A stretch of 64,000 bases of DNA from CAVQMB01 sp963713445 (GCA_963713445.1 CAVQMB010000004.1:62001-126000); one strand, 5' to 3'; numbered from the stretch's first letter, positions 16,667-26,308 are shown. The notes: a model not told the origin generated them from the sequence alone. Translations and numbers: made by a program.

Positions 16667-17458
16667 ATGCAAAACCGAGCCTGCCGGTTGGACAGCACGG
16701 AACTGCTGGCGTTTGCCAATGAGTTGGCAGACGCCGCCCGTGTTACCACGCTGCGTTATTTCCGCCAACCGCTCAGTGTCGAACACAAGGCCGACGCCTC
16801 GCCGGTCACGATTGCCGATCGCACCACCGAACGGCAGCTGCGGGAGCTGATCCGGGCCCGGTTCCCGGATCACGGTCTGTACGGTGAAGAGTATGGCAGC
16901 GATCAACGCACCGGATGCTATCGTTGGATCATCGATCCGATCGACGGTACCAAGAGCTTTATCAGCGGAGTGCCCACCTTTGGTACGTTGCTGGCCCTGT
17001 TGCACGACGATCGCCCAATGCTGGGCGTCATCGACATGCCGGCGCTGAGCGAGCGCTGGAGCGGCGCCCTTGGGCAAACAACGACCTTTCAGGGTGACCC
17101 ATGCCGTTGCCGTGACTGTCCGGACCTGGCGTCAGCAACGCTGTTCACCACGTCACCGGACATGTTCACCGCGGCAGATGCAACCCGGTTCGCAGCTCTG
17201 AGTGAGAACGTCGGACTGCGCCGCTTCGGCGGCGATTGCTACGCCTACGGTCTACTGGCTGGCGGCTTCATCGACCTGGTAGTGGAAGCGGATCTCAAGC
17301 CTTACGACTTCATGGCAATGGTGCCAATCATCGAAGGGGCCGGCGGCGTGATCACCGACTGGCAGGGTATGCCACTCGGCCTGGGTTCTGACGGCCGAGT
17401 ACTGGCGGCAGCCAATGCCACACTGCATGCAACCGCACGGGCGGTCTTGTCAACTTAG
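16667..17458 (+). CDS. hisN: Histidinol-phosphatase, inositol monophosphatase family (HisN type)
   Basis: 263 residues with the metal-dependent phosphatase motifs of the inositol monophosphatase family: GEEYG, WIIDPIDGTKSFISGVP (the WxIDPIDGT metal site) and KPYDFMAMVPIIEGAGG. The TKSF..G.P variant matches histidinol-phosphatases of the HisN group rather than SuhB. It would do the penultimate step of histidine synthesis. Overlaps the end of spoVR by 4 bases, tail to tail. Other functions in the family, such as other sugar phosphatases, cannot be excluded. Confidence 0.85.
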   Translation: MQNRACRLDSTELLAFANELADAARVTTLRYFRQPLSVEHKADASPVTIADRTTERQLRELIRARFPDHGLYGEEYGSDQRTGCYRWIIDPIDGTKSFISGVPTFGTLLALLHDDRPMLGVIDMPALSERWSGALGQTTTFQGDPCRCRDCPDLASATLFTTSPDMFTAADATRFAALSENVGLRRFGGDCYAYGLLAGGFIDLVVEADLKPYDFMAMVPIIEGAGGVITDWQGMPLGLGSDGRVLAAANATLHATARAVLST

Positions 17459-18966
17459 TAACCATCCTCTTCGCGGACCACCTCGGCCGTCAATTCGCGG
17501 CGGCCGTTTTCGTGCTGCGTTTCCAGTCGCACGGTAAACCCCCACAGCCGGTAGAGATGTTTCAGCACTTCATCGGCACTGTCGCTCAGCGGTTTGCGGT
17601 TATACGCCGTGTGCAGCAGCGTCAATGAACGATCTCCGCGATGGTTGACGTCGAACACCTGGACATTGGGCTCCTGACTACCCAGGTTGTACTGATCGGC
17701 CATGGCCTGGCGCAATCGCCGGTAGCCATGCTCATCATGAATAGCGGTAATTTCCAGTTCCCGTTGCTCCTCATCGTCGAGCACCGAAAACAGTTTGAAA
17801 TCGCGCATCATTCTGGGTGACAGATACTGAGCTATGAAACTCTCGTCCTTAAAGTTGCGCATCGCGAAATCCATTACCTTGATCCAGTCGCGACTCCCGG
17901 CAATGTCGGGAAACCAATGCCGGTCCTCGTCGGTAGGCTGTTCGCAGATACGGCGGATATCGGTCATCATGGCGTAGCCCAGCGCATACGGATTAATACC
18001 CGAATAGTACGGGCTATCGAACGCCGGTTGAGCGACGACGTTGGTATGCGACTGTAGGAACTCGATCATGAACCCGTCGGAAACAAGTCCTTCGTCGTAC
18101 ATCCGGTTAAGCAACGTATAGTGCCAGAAGCAAGCCCAACCCTCGTTCATGACCTGGGTCTGGCGCTGCGGATAGAAATACTGGCTCAGTTTCCTGACGA
18201 TGCGCACGATTTCGCGCTGCCAGGGCTCCAGCAGCGGGGCGTTCTTCTCAATAAAATACAGCAGATTTTCCTGCGGCTCAGGGGGGTATCGACCTCGGCT
18301 TTGCTCCGCTTCGATCGGGTCATGCACCGGCACGGTGCGCCACAAGTCATTCATCTGCGCCTGCAAAAACGCCTCGCGTTCGCGTAGGCGCTCACGCTCA
18401 CGTTCGGCAGACAGAGGCTGGGGGCGCTTGTAGCGATCGACACCATAATTCATCAGCGCATGGCAAGAATCCAGCAACAATTCGACCTCCTCCTCGCCAT
18501 AACGCTCTTCACATTCACGAAGATAATTGCGTGCGAACAGCAGATAGTCGATGATCGCATCGGCCGAGGTCCAGGTGCGGAACAGATAATTGCCCTTGAA
18601 GAACGAATTGTGACCGTAGCAGGCATGCGCCATGACCAGTGCCTGCATGGTCATAGTGTTCTCTTCCATGAGATAGGCGATACAGGGATTGGCGTTGATG
18701 ACGATCTCGTACGCTAATCCCATCTGGCCGCGGCGGTATTGTTGTTCCGTCGCGACGAAGCGCTTGCCGTAAGACCAGTGATGGTAGCCTAGCGGCATCC
18801 CGACCGCCGCGTAGGCGTCCATCATCTGCTCGGCGGTGATCACCTCGATCTGGCTGGGATAGGTGTCGAGCCGGCAGTCGGCAGCGATCCTGGCGAGTTC
18901 CTGGTTATAGCGCTCCAGCAGCGGGAAGGTCCACTCTGAGGTCTCTGAAATTACCCGTCGACTCAT
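17455..18966 (-). CDS. spoVR: SpoVR family protein
   Basis: 503 residues, homologous to E. coli YcgB and Bacillus SpoVR. It has HACYGHNSFFKGNYLFRTW and NEGWACFWHYTLLNRMY stretches typical of the family. The biochemical role is not established. Its start overlaps the stop of the YeaH gene (ATGA), so it is the third gene of prkA-yeaH-spoVR. In other proteobacteria this set responds to nitrogen starvation and general stress. Confidence 0.93.
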   Translation of the reverse strand: MSRRVISETSEWTFPLLERYNQELARIAADCRLDTYPSQIEVITAEQMMDAYAAVGMPLGYHHWSYGKRFVATEQQYRRGQMGLAYEIVINANPCIAYLMEENTMTMQALVMAHACYGHNSFFKGNYLFRTWTSADAIIDYLLFARNYLRECEERYGEEEVELLLDSCHALMNYGVDRYKRPQPLSAERERERLREREAFLQAQMNDLWRTVPVHDPIEAEQSRGRYPPEPQENLLYFIEKNAPLLEPWQREIVRIVRKLSQYFYPQRQTQVMNEGWACFWHYTLLNRMYDEGLVSDGFMIEFLQSHTNVVAQPAFDSPYYSGINPYALGYAMMTDIRRICEQPTDEDRHWFPDIAGSRDWIKVMDFAMRNFKDESFIAQYLSPRMMRDFKLFSVLDDEEQRELEITAIHDEHGYRRLRQAMADQYNLGSQEPNVQVFDVNHRGDRSLTLLHTAYNRKPLSDSADEVLKHLYRLWGFTVRLETQHENGRRELTAEVVREEDGY

Positions 18967-20228
18967 GCTGCACGCCTCCTGAACAAATCCCGGAACACCG
19001 GATAGATATCGGCCGGTCCATCGATCTGACGCATTGCGAAATGCGGGCAGGTTTCAGCTACGGACAGATAGGATTCCCAGAGACTCTGGTGGCGGTCCGG
19101 CGTTATTTCCACGTAAGCGAAATAGCGCACCAGCGGCATCAGGTCCTCAACCAGCAGATCCCGGCATGCGGGTGAATCGGTGTGCCAGTTATCGCCGTCG
19201 GAAGCCTGTGCCGCGTAGATGTTCCAGCTCGACGTCGGATAGCGTTCACGGACGATGTCGCGCATTAACTCCAGAGCGCTGGACACCACCGTACCGCCCG
19301 TTTCGCGCGAATAGAAGAACTCTTCCTCATCCACTTCCTTGGCCACCGTATGATGACGGATGAACACCACATCGATGTGTTCGTAGCTCCGCTTGAGGAA
19401 TAGATAAAGCAGGATAAAGAAACGCTTGGCGAGATCCTTGCGGGCTTGATTCATCGACCCCGATACGTCCATCAGGCAAAACATCACTGCCTGCGTTGAC
19501 GGTCGCTCCTGTTTGACCCTGTTATTGAATCGCAGGTCAAACGTGTCGATAAACGGTAGCGAACGAATTTTCGCCTTCAGGTGTTCAACCTCGGCCTGCA
19601 GCGCCTGCACTTCGGCATCCTGTTCGTCGGCGGTCTCAAGCAACGCTCGCAGGCGCTCCTCGGCGGCACGCAGGCGGCCTGTGTACGGCGCGGCCATGGC
19701 TTTGCGGCGCGCCAGCGACTGACGCAACGAACGTACCACGTTGATGTTACTGGGCACACCGTCTGTCGTATAACCCGCCCGGACCCACTTGTATTCCTTG
19801 ACCTTAGCCAACTCGGTCTTGACCAGATTGGGCAGCTCCAGATCCTCGAAAAACAGCTCCAGAAATTCTTCGCGCGTCAGTTGAAAGGTAAACTCGTCCT
19901 CACCCTCGCCTTTGTTGCTGGCCTGCCCCCCACCACCGCCGCCACCACCACCGCGCGGCCGCGGTATGCGGTCACCCTCCACGAATTCCTTGTTGCCCGG
20001 ATGGATGCGCTCACGCCGGCCGCCGGCTCCGTGGCTGAAAACCGGTTCACTGAGGTCGCGCGCCGGTATATTAATGGTTTCACCACTGTCCATGTCCTTG
20101 ATACTGCGACCGGCCATGGATTCGGAGACGGCTCGCTTAATCTGGGCCTTGAAACGGCGGATAAATCGCTGCCGGTTTACTGCGCTCTTGTTTTTGCCAT
20201 CCAGCCGCCGATCGATAAAGTGCGTCAT
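18963..20228 (-). CDS. yeaH: YeaH/YhbH family protein (DUF444)
   Basis: 421 residues. The N-terminal half is basic and charged, with a Gly-rich loop near residues 95-102. The C-terminal half is a von Willebrand A-like domain with the metal site DVSGSMNQ. The gene lies 16 bases after prkA and overlaps spoVR. Family members co-occur with PrkA kinases; YeaH is thought to work with YeaG/PrkA, but its reaction is unknown. Confidence 0.94.
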   Translation of the reverse strand: MTHFIDRRLDGKNKSAVNRQRFIRRFKAQIKRAVSESMAGRSIKDMDSGETINIPARDLSEPVFSHGAGGRRERIHPGNKEFVEGDRIPRPRGGGGGGGGGQASNKGEGEDEFTFQLTREEFLELFFEDLELPNLVKTELAKVKEYKWVRAGYTTDGVPSNINVVRSLRQSLARRKAMAAPYTGRLRAAEERLRALLETADEQDAEVQALQAEVEHLKAKIRSLPFIDTFDLRFNNRVKQERPSTQAVMFCLMDVSGSMNQARKDLAKRFFILLYLFLKRSYEHIDVVFIRHHTVAKEVDEEEFFYSRETGGTVVSSALELMRDIVRERYPTSSWNIYAAQASDGDNWHTDSPACRDLLVEDLMPLVRYFAYVEITPDRHQSLWESYLSVAETCPHFAMRQIDGPADIYPVFRDLFRRRAA

Positions 20229-20244
20229 GGCATACTCCTGCCTC

Positions 20245-22167
20245 TCAAGAGGCCTTACGCACCCTCAGATACCACTCCGAGAGTAGCCGCACCTGCTTGC
20301 GGGTATAACCTTTCTCTGTCATGCGGGACACGAAATCCTCATGTTTTCTCTGGTCGTCAGCGGAAGACTTGGCGTTGAAGGAGATCACAGGTAACAACTC
20401 CTCCGTGCTCGAGAACATCTTCTTCTCAATAACCGTGCGCAGCTTTTCATAGCTGGTCCAGGCCGGATTCCGGCCCTGGTTGTTGGCTCGTGCCCGCAGC
20501 ACGAAATTGACGATTTCGTTGCGGAAATCCTTGGGATTGGATATCCCGGCCGGCTTCTCGATCTTCTCCAGTTCCTCATTGAGCGCCGCCCGGTCGAAAA
20601 ACTCACCAGTTTCCGGATCTCGGTACTCCTGGTCCTGAATCCAGAAATCGGCATAGGTAACGTAGCGGTCAAAGAGATTCTGGCCGTATTCCGAATAGGA
20701 TTCCAAATACGCCTTCTGCAACTCCTTGCCGATAAATTCCGCGTAGCGCGGGGCCAGATATCCCTTGAGAAAACTGAGATACTTTTCTTCAGTCTCTGGC
20801 GGGAACTGCTCGCGCGCGATCTGGCGCTCCAGGACATAAAGCAGGTGAACCGGATTGGCAGCAACCTCGGCATTATCAAAGTTGAACACCTGGCTCAGGA
20901 TCTTGAAGGCAAAACGGGTCGAAATACCCGTCATACCCTCATCCACCCCCGCGTAATCACGGTACTCTTGGAGCGACTTGGCCTTCGGATCGGTATCCTT
21001 GAGGTTCTCCCCGTCGTAGACCCGCATCTTCGAAAAGATGCTTGAATTCTCCGGCTCTTTGATCCGGGTCAACACCGAGAACTGAGCCAGCATCTCGAGT
21101 GTGCCAGGAGCACAGGGGGCGGAATCCAGCGAACTGTTGGCCAGCAGTTTCTGGTAAATCCTGACCTCCTCGGAAACCCGCAGGCAATAAGGCACTTTGA
21201 CGATGTAGACCCGGTCCAGAAACGCTTCATTGTTCTTGTTATTCTTGAAGGTCTGCCATTCGGCTTCGTTCGAGTGGGCAAGAATGATGCCTTCAAAGGG
21301 CAGCGCTGACAGCCCTTCAGTGCTGTTGTAATTACCTTCCTGCGTCGCCGTCAGCAACGGATGCAGGACCTTGATCGGGGCCTTGAACATCTCGACGAAT
21401 TCCATCAAGCCGCGGTTGGCGCGACACAAGCCGCCGGAGTAGCTGTAGGCATCCGGATCATTCTGGGCGTAGTGTTCGAGTTGACGAATATCGACCTTGC
21501 CAACCAGCGACGAGATATCCTGGTTATTCTCGTCGCCCGGCTCAGTCTTAGCGATGGCCGTCTGATCGAGAATGGAAGGCTTTAGCTTCACCACCTTGAA
21601 GCGAGTGATGTCGCCATTGAATTCGTGCAGCCGCTTGACTGCCCACGGCGACATGATCGTCCTCATGTAGCGCCGCAGAATACCGTAGTCCTCTTCCAGA
21701 ATAGGCCCGTCCTCATCGGAATCGAACAAGCCAAGCGGTGATTCGAACACCGGCGAACCATGGATGGCATAAAACGGAATTTTCTCCATCAATGCTTTGA
21801 GCCGCTCTGCCAGCGACGACTTGCCGCCACCGACCGGCCCGAGCAGATATAGAATCTGCTTCTTCTCTTCCAGCCCCTGCGCCGCATGCTTGAGATAGGA
21901 CACGATCTGCTCGATCGAATCCTCCATGCCGTAGAAGTCCTTAAACGCAGGATAAACTTTGACGACCTTGTTGGAGAAGATACGGCTCAAACGGGGATCC
22001 TGACTGGTGTCCACCAATTCAGGGTCGCCGATCGCCATGAGCAGACGCTCAGCGGCAGTTACATAAACACCGGGATCCTGCTTGCACAAATCCAAGTATT
22101 CCTGGATCGAAAGAATCTCTTCCCTGTTGTCTTCGTACCGGGCCTGGTAGTGTTGGAAGATGCTCAT
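20245..22167 (-). CDS. prkA: PrkA family serine protein kinase / AAA ATPase
   Basis: 640 residues. N-terminal AAA-type domain with Walker A GPVGGGKSS (about residue 110) and a C-terminal PrkA kinase-like domain. This is the E. coli YeaG family, linked to nitrogen-starvation and stationary-phase survival. First gene of prkA-yeaH-spoVR. The start ATG follows GAGAGGT. A near-consensus sigma-54 promoter lies 60-75 bases upstream, in agreement with sigma-54/NtrC control of yeaGH known from E. coli. Confidence 0.96.
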   Translation of the reverse strand: MSIFQHYQARYEDNREEILSIQEYLDLCKQDPGVYVTAAERLLMAIGDPELVDTSQDPRLSRIFSNKVVKVYPAFKDFYGMEDSIEQIVSYLKHAAQGLEEKKQILYLLGPVGGGKSSLAERLKALMEKIPFYAIHGSPVFESPLGLFDSDEDGPILEEDYGILRRYMRTIMSPWAVKRLHEFNGDITRFKVVKLKPSILDQTAIAKTEPGDENNQDISSLVGKVDIRQLEHYAQNDPDAYSYSGGLCRANRGLMEFVEMFKAPIKVLHPLLTATQEGNYNSTEGLSALPFEGIILAHSNEAEWQTFKNNKNNEAFLDRVYIVKVPYCLRVSEEVRIYQKLLANSSLDSAPCAPGTLEMLAQFSVLTRIKEPENSSIFSKMRVYDGENLKDTDPKAKSLQEYRDYAGVDEGMTGISTRFAFKILSQVFNFDNAEVAANPVHLLYVLERQIAREQFPPETEEKYLSFLKGYLAPRYAEFIGKELQKAYLESYSEYGQNLFDRYVTYADFWIQDQEYRDPETGEFFDRAALNEELEKIEKPAGISNPKDFRNEIVNFVLRARANNQGRNPAWTSYEKLRTVIEKKMFSSTEELLPVISFNAKSSADDQRKHEDFVSRMTEKGYTRKQVRLLSEWYLRVRKAS

Positions 22168-22225
22168 GATGGCTTACCTCTCTCGCGCTAATGCCGCGAT
22201 GTCTGACCTTTAGACAATACGATTC

Positions 22226-22241
22226 TGCAAGTTGCGCGCCA
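22226..22241 (-). promoter_or_regulatory. Sigma-54 (RpoN) promoter of prkA-yeaH-spoVR
   Basis: TGGCGCGCAACTTGCA on the minus strand differs from the sigma-54 consensus TGGCACG-N4-TTGCA at one base. The GG (-24) and GC (-12) elements are exactly 10 bases apart. The predicted transcript start is near 22215, giving a leader of about 48 bases. Confidence 0.75.
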
Positions 22242-22274
22242 AAATTTTGTTTCTCGCGCGTCCTTGTCTGTCAT

Positions 22275-22294
22275 GCCGTTCATCTGTGAACGGC
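22275..22294. promoter_or_regulatory. Inverted repeat, candidate enhancer-binding site
   Basis: GCCGTTCA and TGAACGGC are perfect 8-bp arms with a 4-base spacer, centred about 70 bases upstream of the predicted prkA transcript start. The position suits an activator of sigma-54 RNA polymerase. It does not match the NtrC consensus (GCAC-N7-GTGC-like). A weaker CGTT-N7-AACG pair lies just beyond (about 22300-22315). Confidence 0.45.
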
Positions 22295-22472
22295 TACCAA
22301 CGTTGCCGGCGAACGTCCCATACCCCCGCCTCGTATCGGACACCATCGCCCGTTAAAGCATCTGATTACCATTGTACGCACGTTTCAGCCCCCGATAGCA
22401 ATGGCTACGGCGGCCGGCGTAGCTTGCCAAGTCGGGCCTCAAGGCGAACAATGACAGTGGTGCTACCGAGAC

Positions 22473-23174
22473 GTGACTCACGCTGAGCACGGCCAGCAAC
22501 GTTGGACGGATTGGGTGCAGATCTTGATCATACGACTAGATTGGTGTTGCAGACCCCAACGCATAGGTAATAGTTCAATCCGGCTCCGGCGTGCGTACTT
22601 GTGGCCGATCTTGATGCTGCTCAGCTTGGCGGGATGCGCACTCAGTCCGCAGACGGTAACCCTGTCGCCACTGATCGACGTCGGCATGCCCCAGATCGGC
22701 CGCGGCCAGACACTCGCGTTGGCGGTAATCGACAAGCGACCACGGCAGTCCTTCGGTAGTCGAGGCGGCATTTACGGTGGCACTGCCGTTATCACCCCGG
22801 CTAACAACGTCGCCCAGACGCTGCGCCAGGCACTGGCAGAACGGTTGCACGCTGCCGGATTTCGGGTCGCAACGGGCGAAACCGGAACCCCGCTTGGGCT
22901 CGTCGTCCAGATCCGTCAGATCCATTACCAGATCAAACAAATCCAGGGGCTGGGTGGCTCTCTGGTAAACAACGTCCAGGTCACGGTGCAACTCGATGCC
23001 ATGGTGCATAACGCCAATCAATCGAGCAGCGGTCAATATCAGGCCAGCAGCGTACGACAGGTGCTGGGCTACCCCAGCACCGCCGACAACGCCGTTATGA
23101 TCAACCATGCCGTGGCCGGTGCCCTGCGCCAGTTGCTGCAGGATCCGCAACTGCTGGGGCTGCTGAACCGCTGA
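22473..23174 (+). CDS. YajG-family lipoprotein
   Basis: 233 residues if started at the first ATG, which is too far from the lipobox. The lipobox LSLAGC places the mature Cys about 55 residues in, so the real start is probably a later non-ATG codon such as TTG at 22599 (MWPILMLLSLAGC). The mature part has VTLSPLIDV, LALAVIDKRP and a repeated VxVQLDAxV pattern like YajG, an outer-membrane lipoprotein family of unknown role. It lies divergent to prkA, alone. Confidence 0.65.
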   Translation: MTHAEHGQQRWTDWVQILIIRLDWCCRPQRIGNSSIRLRRAYLWPILMLLSLAGCALSPQTVTLSPLIDVGMPQIGRGQTLALAVIDKRPRQSFGSRGGIYGGTAVITPANNVAQTLRQALAERLHAAGFRVATGETGTPLGLVVQIRQIHYQIKQIQGLGGSLVNNVQVTVQLDAMVHNANQSSSGQYQASSVRQVLGYPSTADNAVMINHAVAGALRQLLQDPQLLGLLNR

Positions 23175-23280
23175 CGACACCACTCGCGAGTGGGCCCCGG
23201 ATTGCCATCATTCGGTTATCCGCGTGGCTCGTCCGATGTCCCGACCACCAAACGCCTACACCGACCGAAAGCGCGCCCCG

Positions 23281-24378
23281 ATGAACATTGTCCGTGACTG
23301 GATCCACCGGGTTCTGATCGACCCGGAGGCTGTTGTACTGCTGCTGTTGCTGTTGCTGGGTCTGGGAATCATCATTTTTATGGGCCGGATGCTGGCACCG
23401 GTATTCGCCGGGCTGGTAATCGCTTTTTTGCTGGAGGGGCTGGTCCGCTATCTGGAACGCGCGCAGCTACCCCGACGTTACGCAGTAGCAATCGTATTTA
23501 TACTGTTCAACGCTTTCCTGGTCTTCATGGTGATCGGACTATTGCCGATGCTGTCGCGCCAGCTCACCCAACTGGCGCAGGAATTGCCGAACATGTTGCT
23601 GAAAGGCCAGGAACTGCTGCTCAACCTACCGCACAAATACCCGGCGTTCATCAGCGAACAGCAAGTCACCAACATGATCGCCAGCATCAAGGCCGAGCTG
23701 GGCACATTGGCTCAGTATCTGCTGTCCTGGTCGCTGGCCAGTGTGGTCAGTCTGATCACCCTAGCGATTTACCTGTTTCTGGTGCCCTTGCTGGTGTTTT
23801 TCTTTCTCAAGGACAAGCAGCGGCTGCTGGCTTGGTTTCAAGGCTTTCTCCCACGCGACTATGCTCTTGCCAAGCAGGTGTGGCATGAGGTTGACCTGCA
23901 GATGGGCAACTATGTACGGGGCAAATTCTGGGAAGTGGTCATCGTCTGGTCATCCAGCTTTGTCACCTTCAGTCTGCTGAATCTGCAGTTCGCCATGCTG
24001 CTGGGCCTGATGGTCGGGCTGTCGGTGATCATCCCCTATATCGGCGCCGCCGTCGTCACCATTCCGGTCGCACTGGTGGCGCTGTTCCAGTGGGGCTGGG
24101 GCGAGAACTTCGTCTGGCTGATAGCAGCCTACGCGGTGGTCCAGGCCATCGACGGCAATATCCTAGTGCCACTGCTGTTTTCCGAGGTGGTCAATCTGCA
24201 CCCGATAGCCATCATTGTTGCGGTTCTGGTGTTCGGTGGCGTATGGGGGTTCTGGGGCGTGTTCTTCGCGATACCTCTGGCCACCGTTGTGCAAGCCGTG
24301 ATCAAAGCCTGGCCACGCCCGCCACGATCGAATGCGCCAGCGCGACCTCAGACGGCGGGAGTACGCAAGACCGGCTGA
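23281..24378 (+). CDS. AI-2E family transporter (PerM/YdiK type)
   Basis: 365 residues from the ATG at 23281; a frame 19 codons longer exists but is not hydrophobic. Seven to eight membrane segments, with the family arrangement of an N-terminal hairpin, a soluble helical part (about 90-150), and the C-terminal block GLSVIIPYIGA and VQAIDGNILVPLLFSEVVNLHP. Members include AI-2 exporters, PerM-like permeases and Na+/H+ antiporters; the substrate cannot be told from sequence. It ends 4 bases from the convergent phoH-type gene. Confidence 0.9.
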   Translation: MNIVRDWIHRVLIDPEAVVLLLLLLLGLGIIIFMGRMLAPVFAGLVIAFLLEGLVRYLERAQLPRRYAVAIVFILFNAFLVFMVIGLLPMLSRQLTQLAQELPNMLLKGQELLLNLPHKYPAFISEQQVTNMIASIKAELGTLAQYLLSWSLASVVSLITLAIYLFLVPLLVFFFLKDKQRLLAWFQGFLPRDYALAKQVWHEVDLQMGNYVRGKFWEVVIVWSSSFVTFSLLNLQFAMLLGLMVGLSVIIPYIGAAVVTIPVALVALFQWGWGENFVWLIAAYAVVQAIDGNILVPLLFSEVVNLHPIAIIVAVLVFGGVWGFWGVFFAIPLATVVQAVIKAWPRPPRSNAPARPQTAGVRKTG

Positions 24379-24382
24379 CCCG

Positions 24383-25756
24383 CTACAGAACCTCCGACGC
24401 GAAATCCGCCAACCGTGAGCGCTCACCGCGCCGCAGCGTCACGTGCCCGCCATGCGGCCATCCCTTGAAGCGATCAACCACATAGGTCAGGCCCGAACTG
24501 GTTTCAGTGAGATAAGGCGTGTCGATCTGGGCGATGTTTCCCAGACACACCACCTTGCTGCCGGGACCGGCACGGGTGATAAGCGTCTTCATCTGCTTGG
24601 CGGTCAGGTTCTGAGCTTCGTCGATGATCAAATATTTGTTCAGAAATGTCCGCCCGCGCATGAAATTCAGCGCATGCACCTTGATTCGACTGGACAACAG
24701 ATCCTGTGTTGCTGCGCGCCCCCAGACGCCCCCTTCACCACTTTGATTGAGTACCTCGAGGTTGTCCATCAGTGCACCCATCCAGGGCGTCATTTTTTCT
24801 TCCTCAGTGCCGGGCAGGAAGCCGATGTCCTCGCCCACCGGGACCGTCACCCGAGTCATGATGATTTGCCGGTATCGCTTCTCATCGAGCGTCTGGGCCA
24901 ACCCTGCCGCCAGCGTCAATAACGTCTTCCCGGTGCCGGCTGCGCCGACCAGCGATACAAAATCGATCTCGGGATCCAGTAATAGATTGAAACCAATGTT
25001 CTGCTCCAGATTGCGTGCCGTCACGCCCCACACCGAATGGCGCGATGTGGTGTAGTCCTTGAGCCGTTCCAACAGCGCGCTATCGTCGTCGCGGCGGCGC
25101 ACGATGTAAGCTATCGGGTCGTCCGGCAGGATGATGCACTGATTCGGATGCCACTCCGTCACGTGAGGGCCCCGGACCCGGTAAAACGTGCGCCCCTCAT
25201 CACGCCAGGATTCCATATCCTGACTGTGGTTGTCCCAAAAGCCGTCCGGCGCTGCCCAGGTACCACCGTAAAGCAAGGCGACATCGTCCAGCACCTGATC
25301 GTTGTAATAGTCTTCGGCGTGGATACCGGCGATCGCTGCCTTGATCCGCAGATTGATATCTTTGGAAACCAGTGTCACCGACTGCACCGCGTTGTTCTGC
25401 TGCAGCGCCATAGCCACACCGAGGATATCGTTATCCGGGGTATCGCCCGGCAGCAGTTGCGGTCGTTCGACACTGAGAGGCCGGATCTGAAAATACAGCC
25501 GCCCGCAGGGCACTTCGCCAACGCCGCCCAGCGCCGGCAATACCAGTCCGTGTTCGATGGCGGCATGGCTGGCGCCGTCCACCAATTGGTTCAGGAACCG
25601 ACTAACCTGACGCACATTGCGCGCCATCTCCGAGACACCTTTCTTGGCACGGTCCAGTTCCTCCAACACCATCATGGGCAGATAGATGTCGTGCTCCTTG
25701 AACCGGAACAATGCAGTCGGATCGTGGATTAACACGTTCGTGTCGAGCACAAACAT
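24383..25756 (-). CDS. PhoH-family ATPase with N-terminal PIN domain
   Basis: 457 residues taking the Met at 25756 (MFVLDTNVLIHDP). A longer frame would overlap bcp. The N-terminal PIN nuclease domain (about 1-135) carries the acidic residues of DTNVLIHD and DNDILGVAM. The C-terminal PhoH ATPase/helicase domain has Walker A GAAGTGKTLLTLAAG and the Walker B-like YLIIDEAQNLT. Such PIN-PhoH fusions act as RNA helicase/nucleases in some bacteria. It lies directly downstream of bcp. Confidence 0.93.
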   Translation of the reverse strand: MFVLDTNVLIHDPTALFRFKEHDIYLPMMVLEELDRAKKGVSEMARNVRQVSRFLNQLVDGASHAAIEHGLVLPALGGVGEVPCGRLYFQIRPLSVERPQLLPGDTPDNDILGVAMALQQNNAVQSVTLVSKDINLRIKAAIAGIHAEDYYNDQVLDDVALLYGGTWAAPDGFWDNHSQDMESWRDEGRTFYRVRGPHVTEWHPNQCIILPDDPIAYIVRRRDDDSALLERLKDYTTSRHSVWGVTARNLEQNIGFNLLLDPEIDFVSLVGAAGTGKTLLTLAAGLAQTLDEKRYRQIIMTRVTVPVGEDIGFLPGTEEEKMTPWMGALMDNLEVLNQSGEGGVWGRAATQDLLSSRIKVHALNFMRGRTFLNKYLIIDEAQNLTAKQMKTLITRAGPGSKVVCLGNIAQIDTPYLTETSSGLTYVVDRFKGWPHGGHVTLRRGERSRLADFASEVL

Positions 25757-25791
25757 CCGCCGCTCCACAACCGCTGCCGAACGGCTTTGTC

Positions 25792-26265
25792 TCACTGCGC
25801 CAGACTCCGCACCGCAGCGAGCACCTCGGCGACATGGCCGGAGACTTTGACCTTGCGCCATTGCTGGCACAACACGCCCTCTTTATCGATCAGAAACGTG
25901 CTGCGCTCGACACCCATCACCTGACGGCCATACATATTCTTAGGCTTGATGACGTCGAACAACCGGCACAAGCTCTCATCGCTATCGGCGATCAGGTCAA
26001 AGGGGAATGCATGCTTGGCCCGGAAACTCTCATGGCTCTTGATGCTGTCCCGGGAAACGCCCAGAACCACCGTATCGAGTGCATCGAAATCGCCATGGTG
26101 ATCCCGAAAATCCTGGCCTTCGGTGGTGCAGCCCGGGGTGTTGTCTTTGGGATAGAAATACAGCACGACATTGCGCCCGCGCAAGTCGTTCAGCGACACC
26201 CGCTGGTCGCTGGTTGCTGACGCCGTGAAATCGGGCACAGGTTGCCCTATTGCCAGTTCAGCCAC
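25792..26265 (-). CDS. bcp: Thioredoxin-dependent thiol peroxidase (Bcp/PrxQ)
   Basis: 157 residues, the usual length. It reduces H2O2 and organic peroxides. The peroxidatic Cys is in DNTPGCTTEGQDFRD; the resolving position five residues on is not Cys, so this looks like a 1-Cys or atypical form. YFYPKDNTPG and the catalytic Arg region are also conserved. It sits between gcvR (upstream) and the PhoH gene. Confidence 0.95.
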   Translation of the reverse strand: MAELAIGQPVPDFTASATSDQRVSLNDLRGRNVVLYFYPKDNTPGCTTEGQDFRDHHGDFDALDTVVLGVSRDSIKSHESFRAKHAFPFDLIADSDESLCRLFDVIKPKNMYGRQVMGVERSTFLIDKEGVLCQQWRKVKVSGHVAEVLAAVRSLAQ

Positions 26266-26308
26266 TGCCGTTATACCTCCAGTCAGCTCTGTAACAGAAC
26301 CGCGGTGC

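Noticed and set aside
19910..20240. Long plus-strand ORFs running through yeaH and other core genes
   Set aside because: They are antisense frames of GC-rich genes, with Arg/Pro/His-rich composition and no ribosome sites.
24383..25870. Longer version of the PhoH-type gene starting at 25870
   Set aside because: It would overlap bcp and adds residues unlike PIN domains; the Met at 25756 begins the PIN motif exactly.
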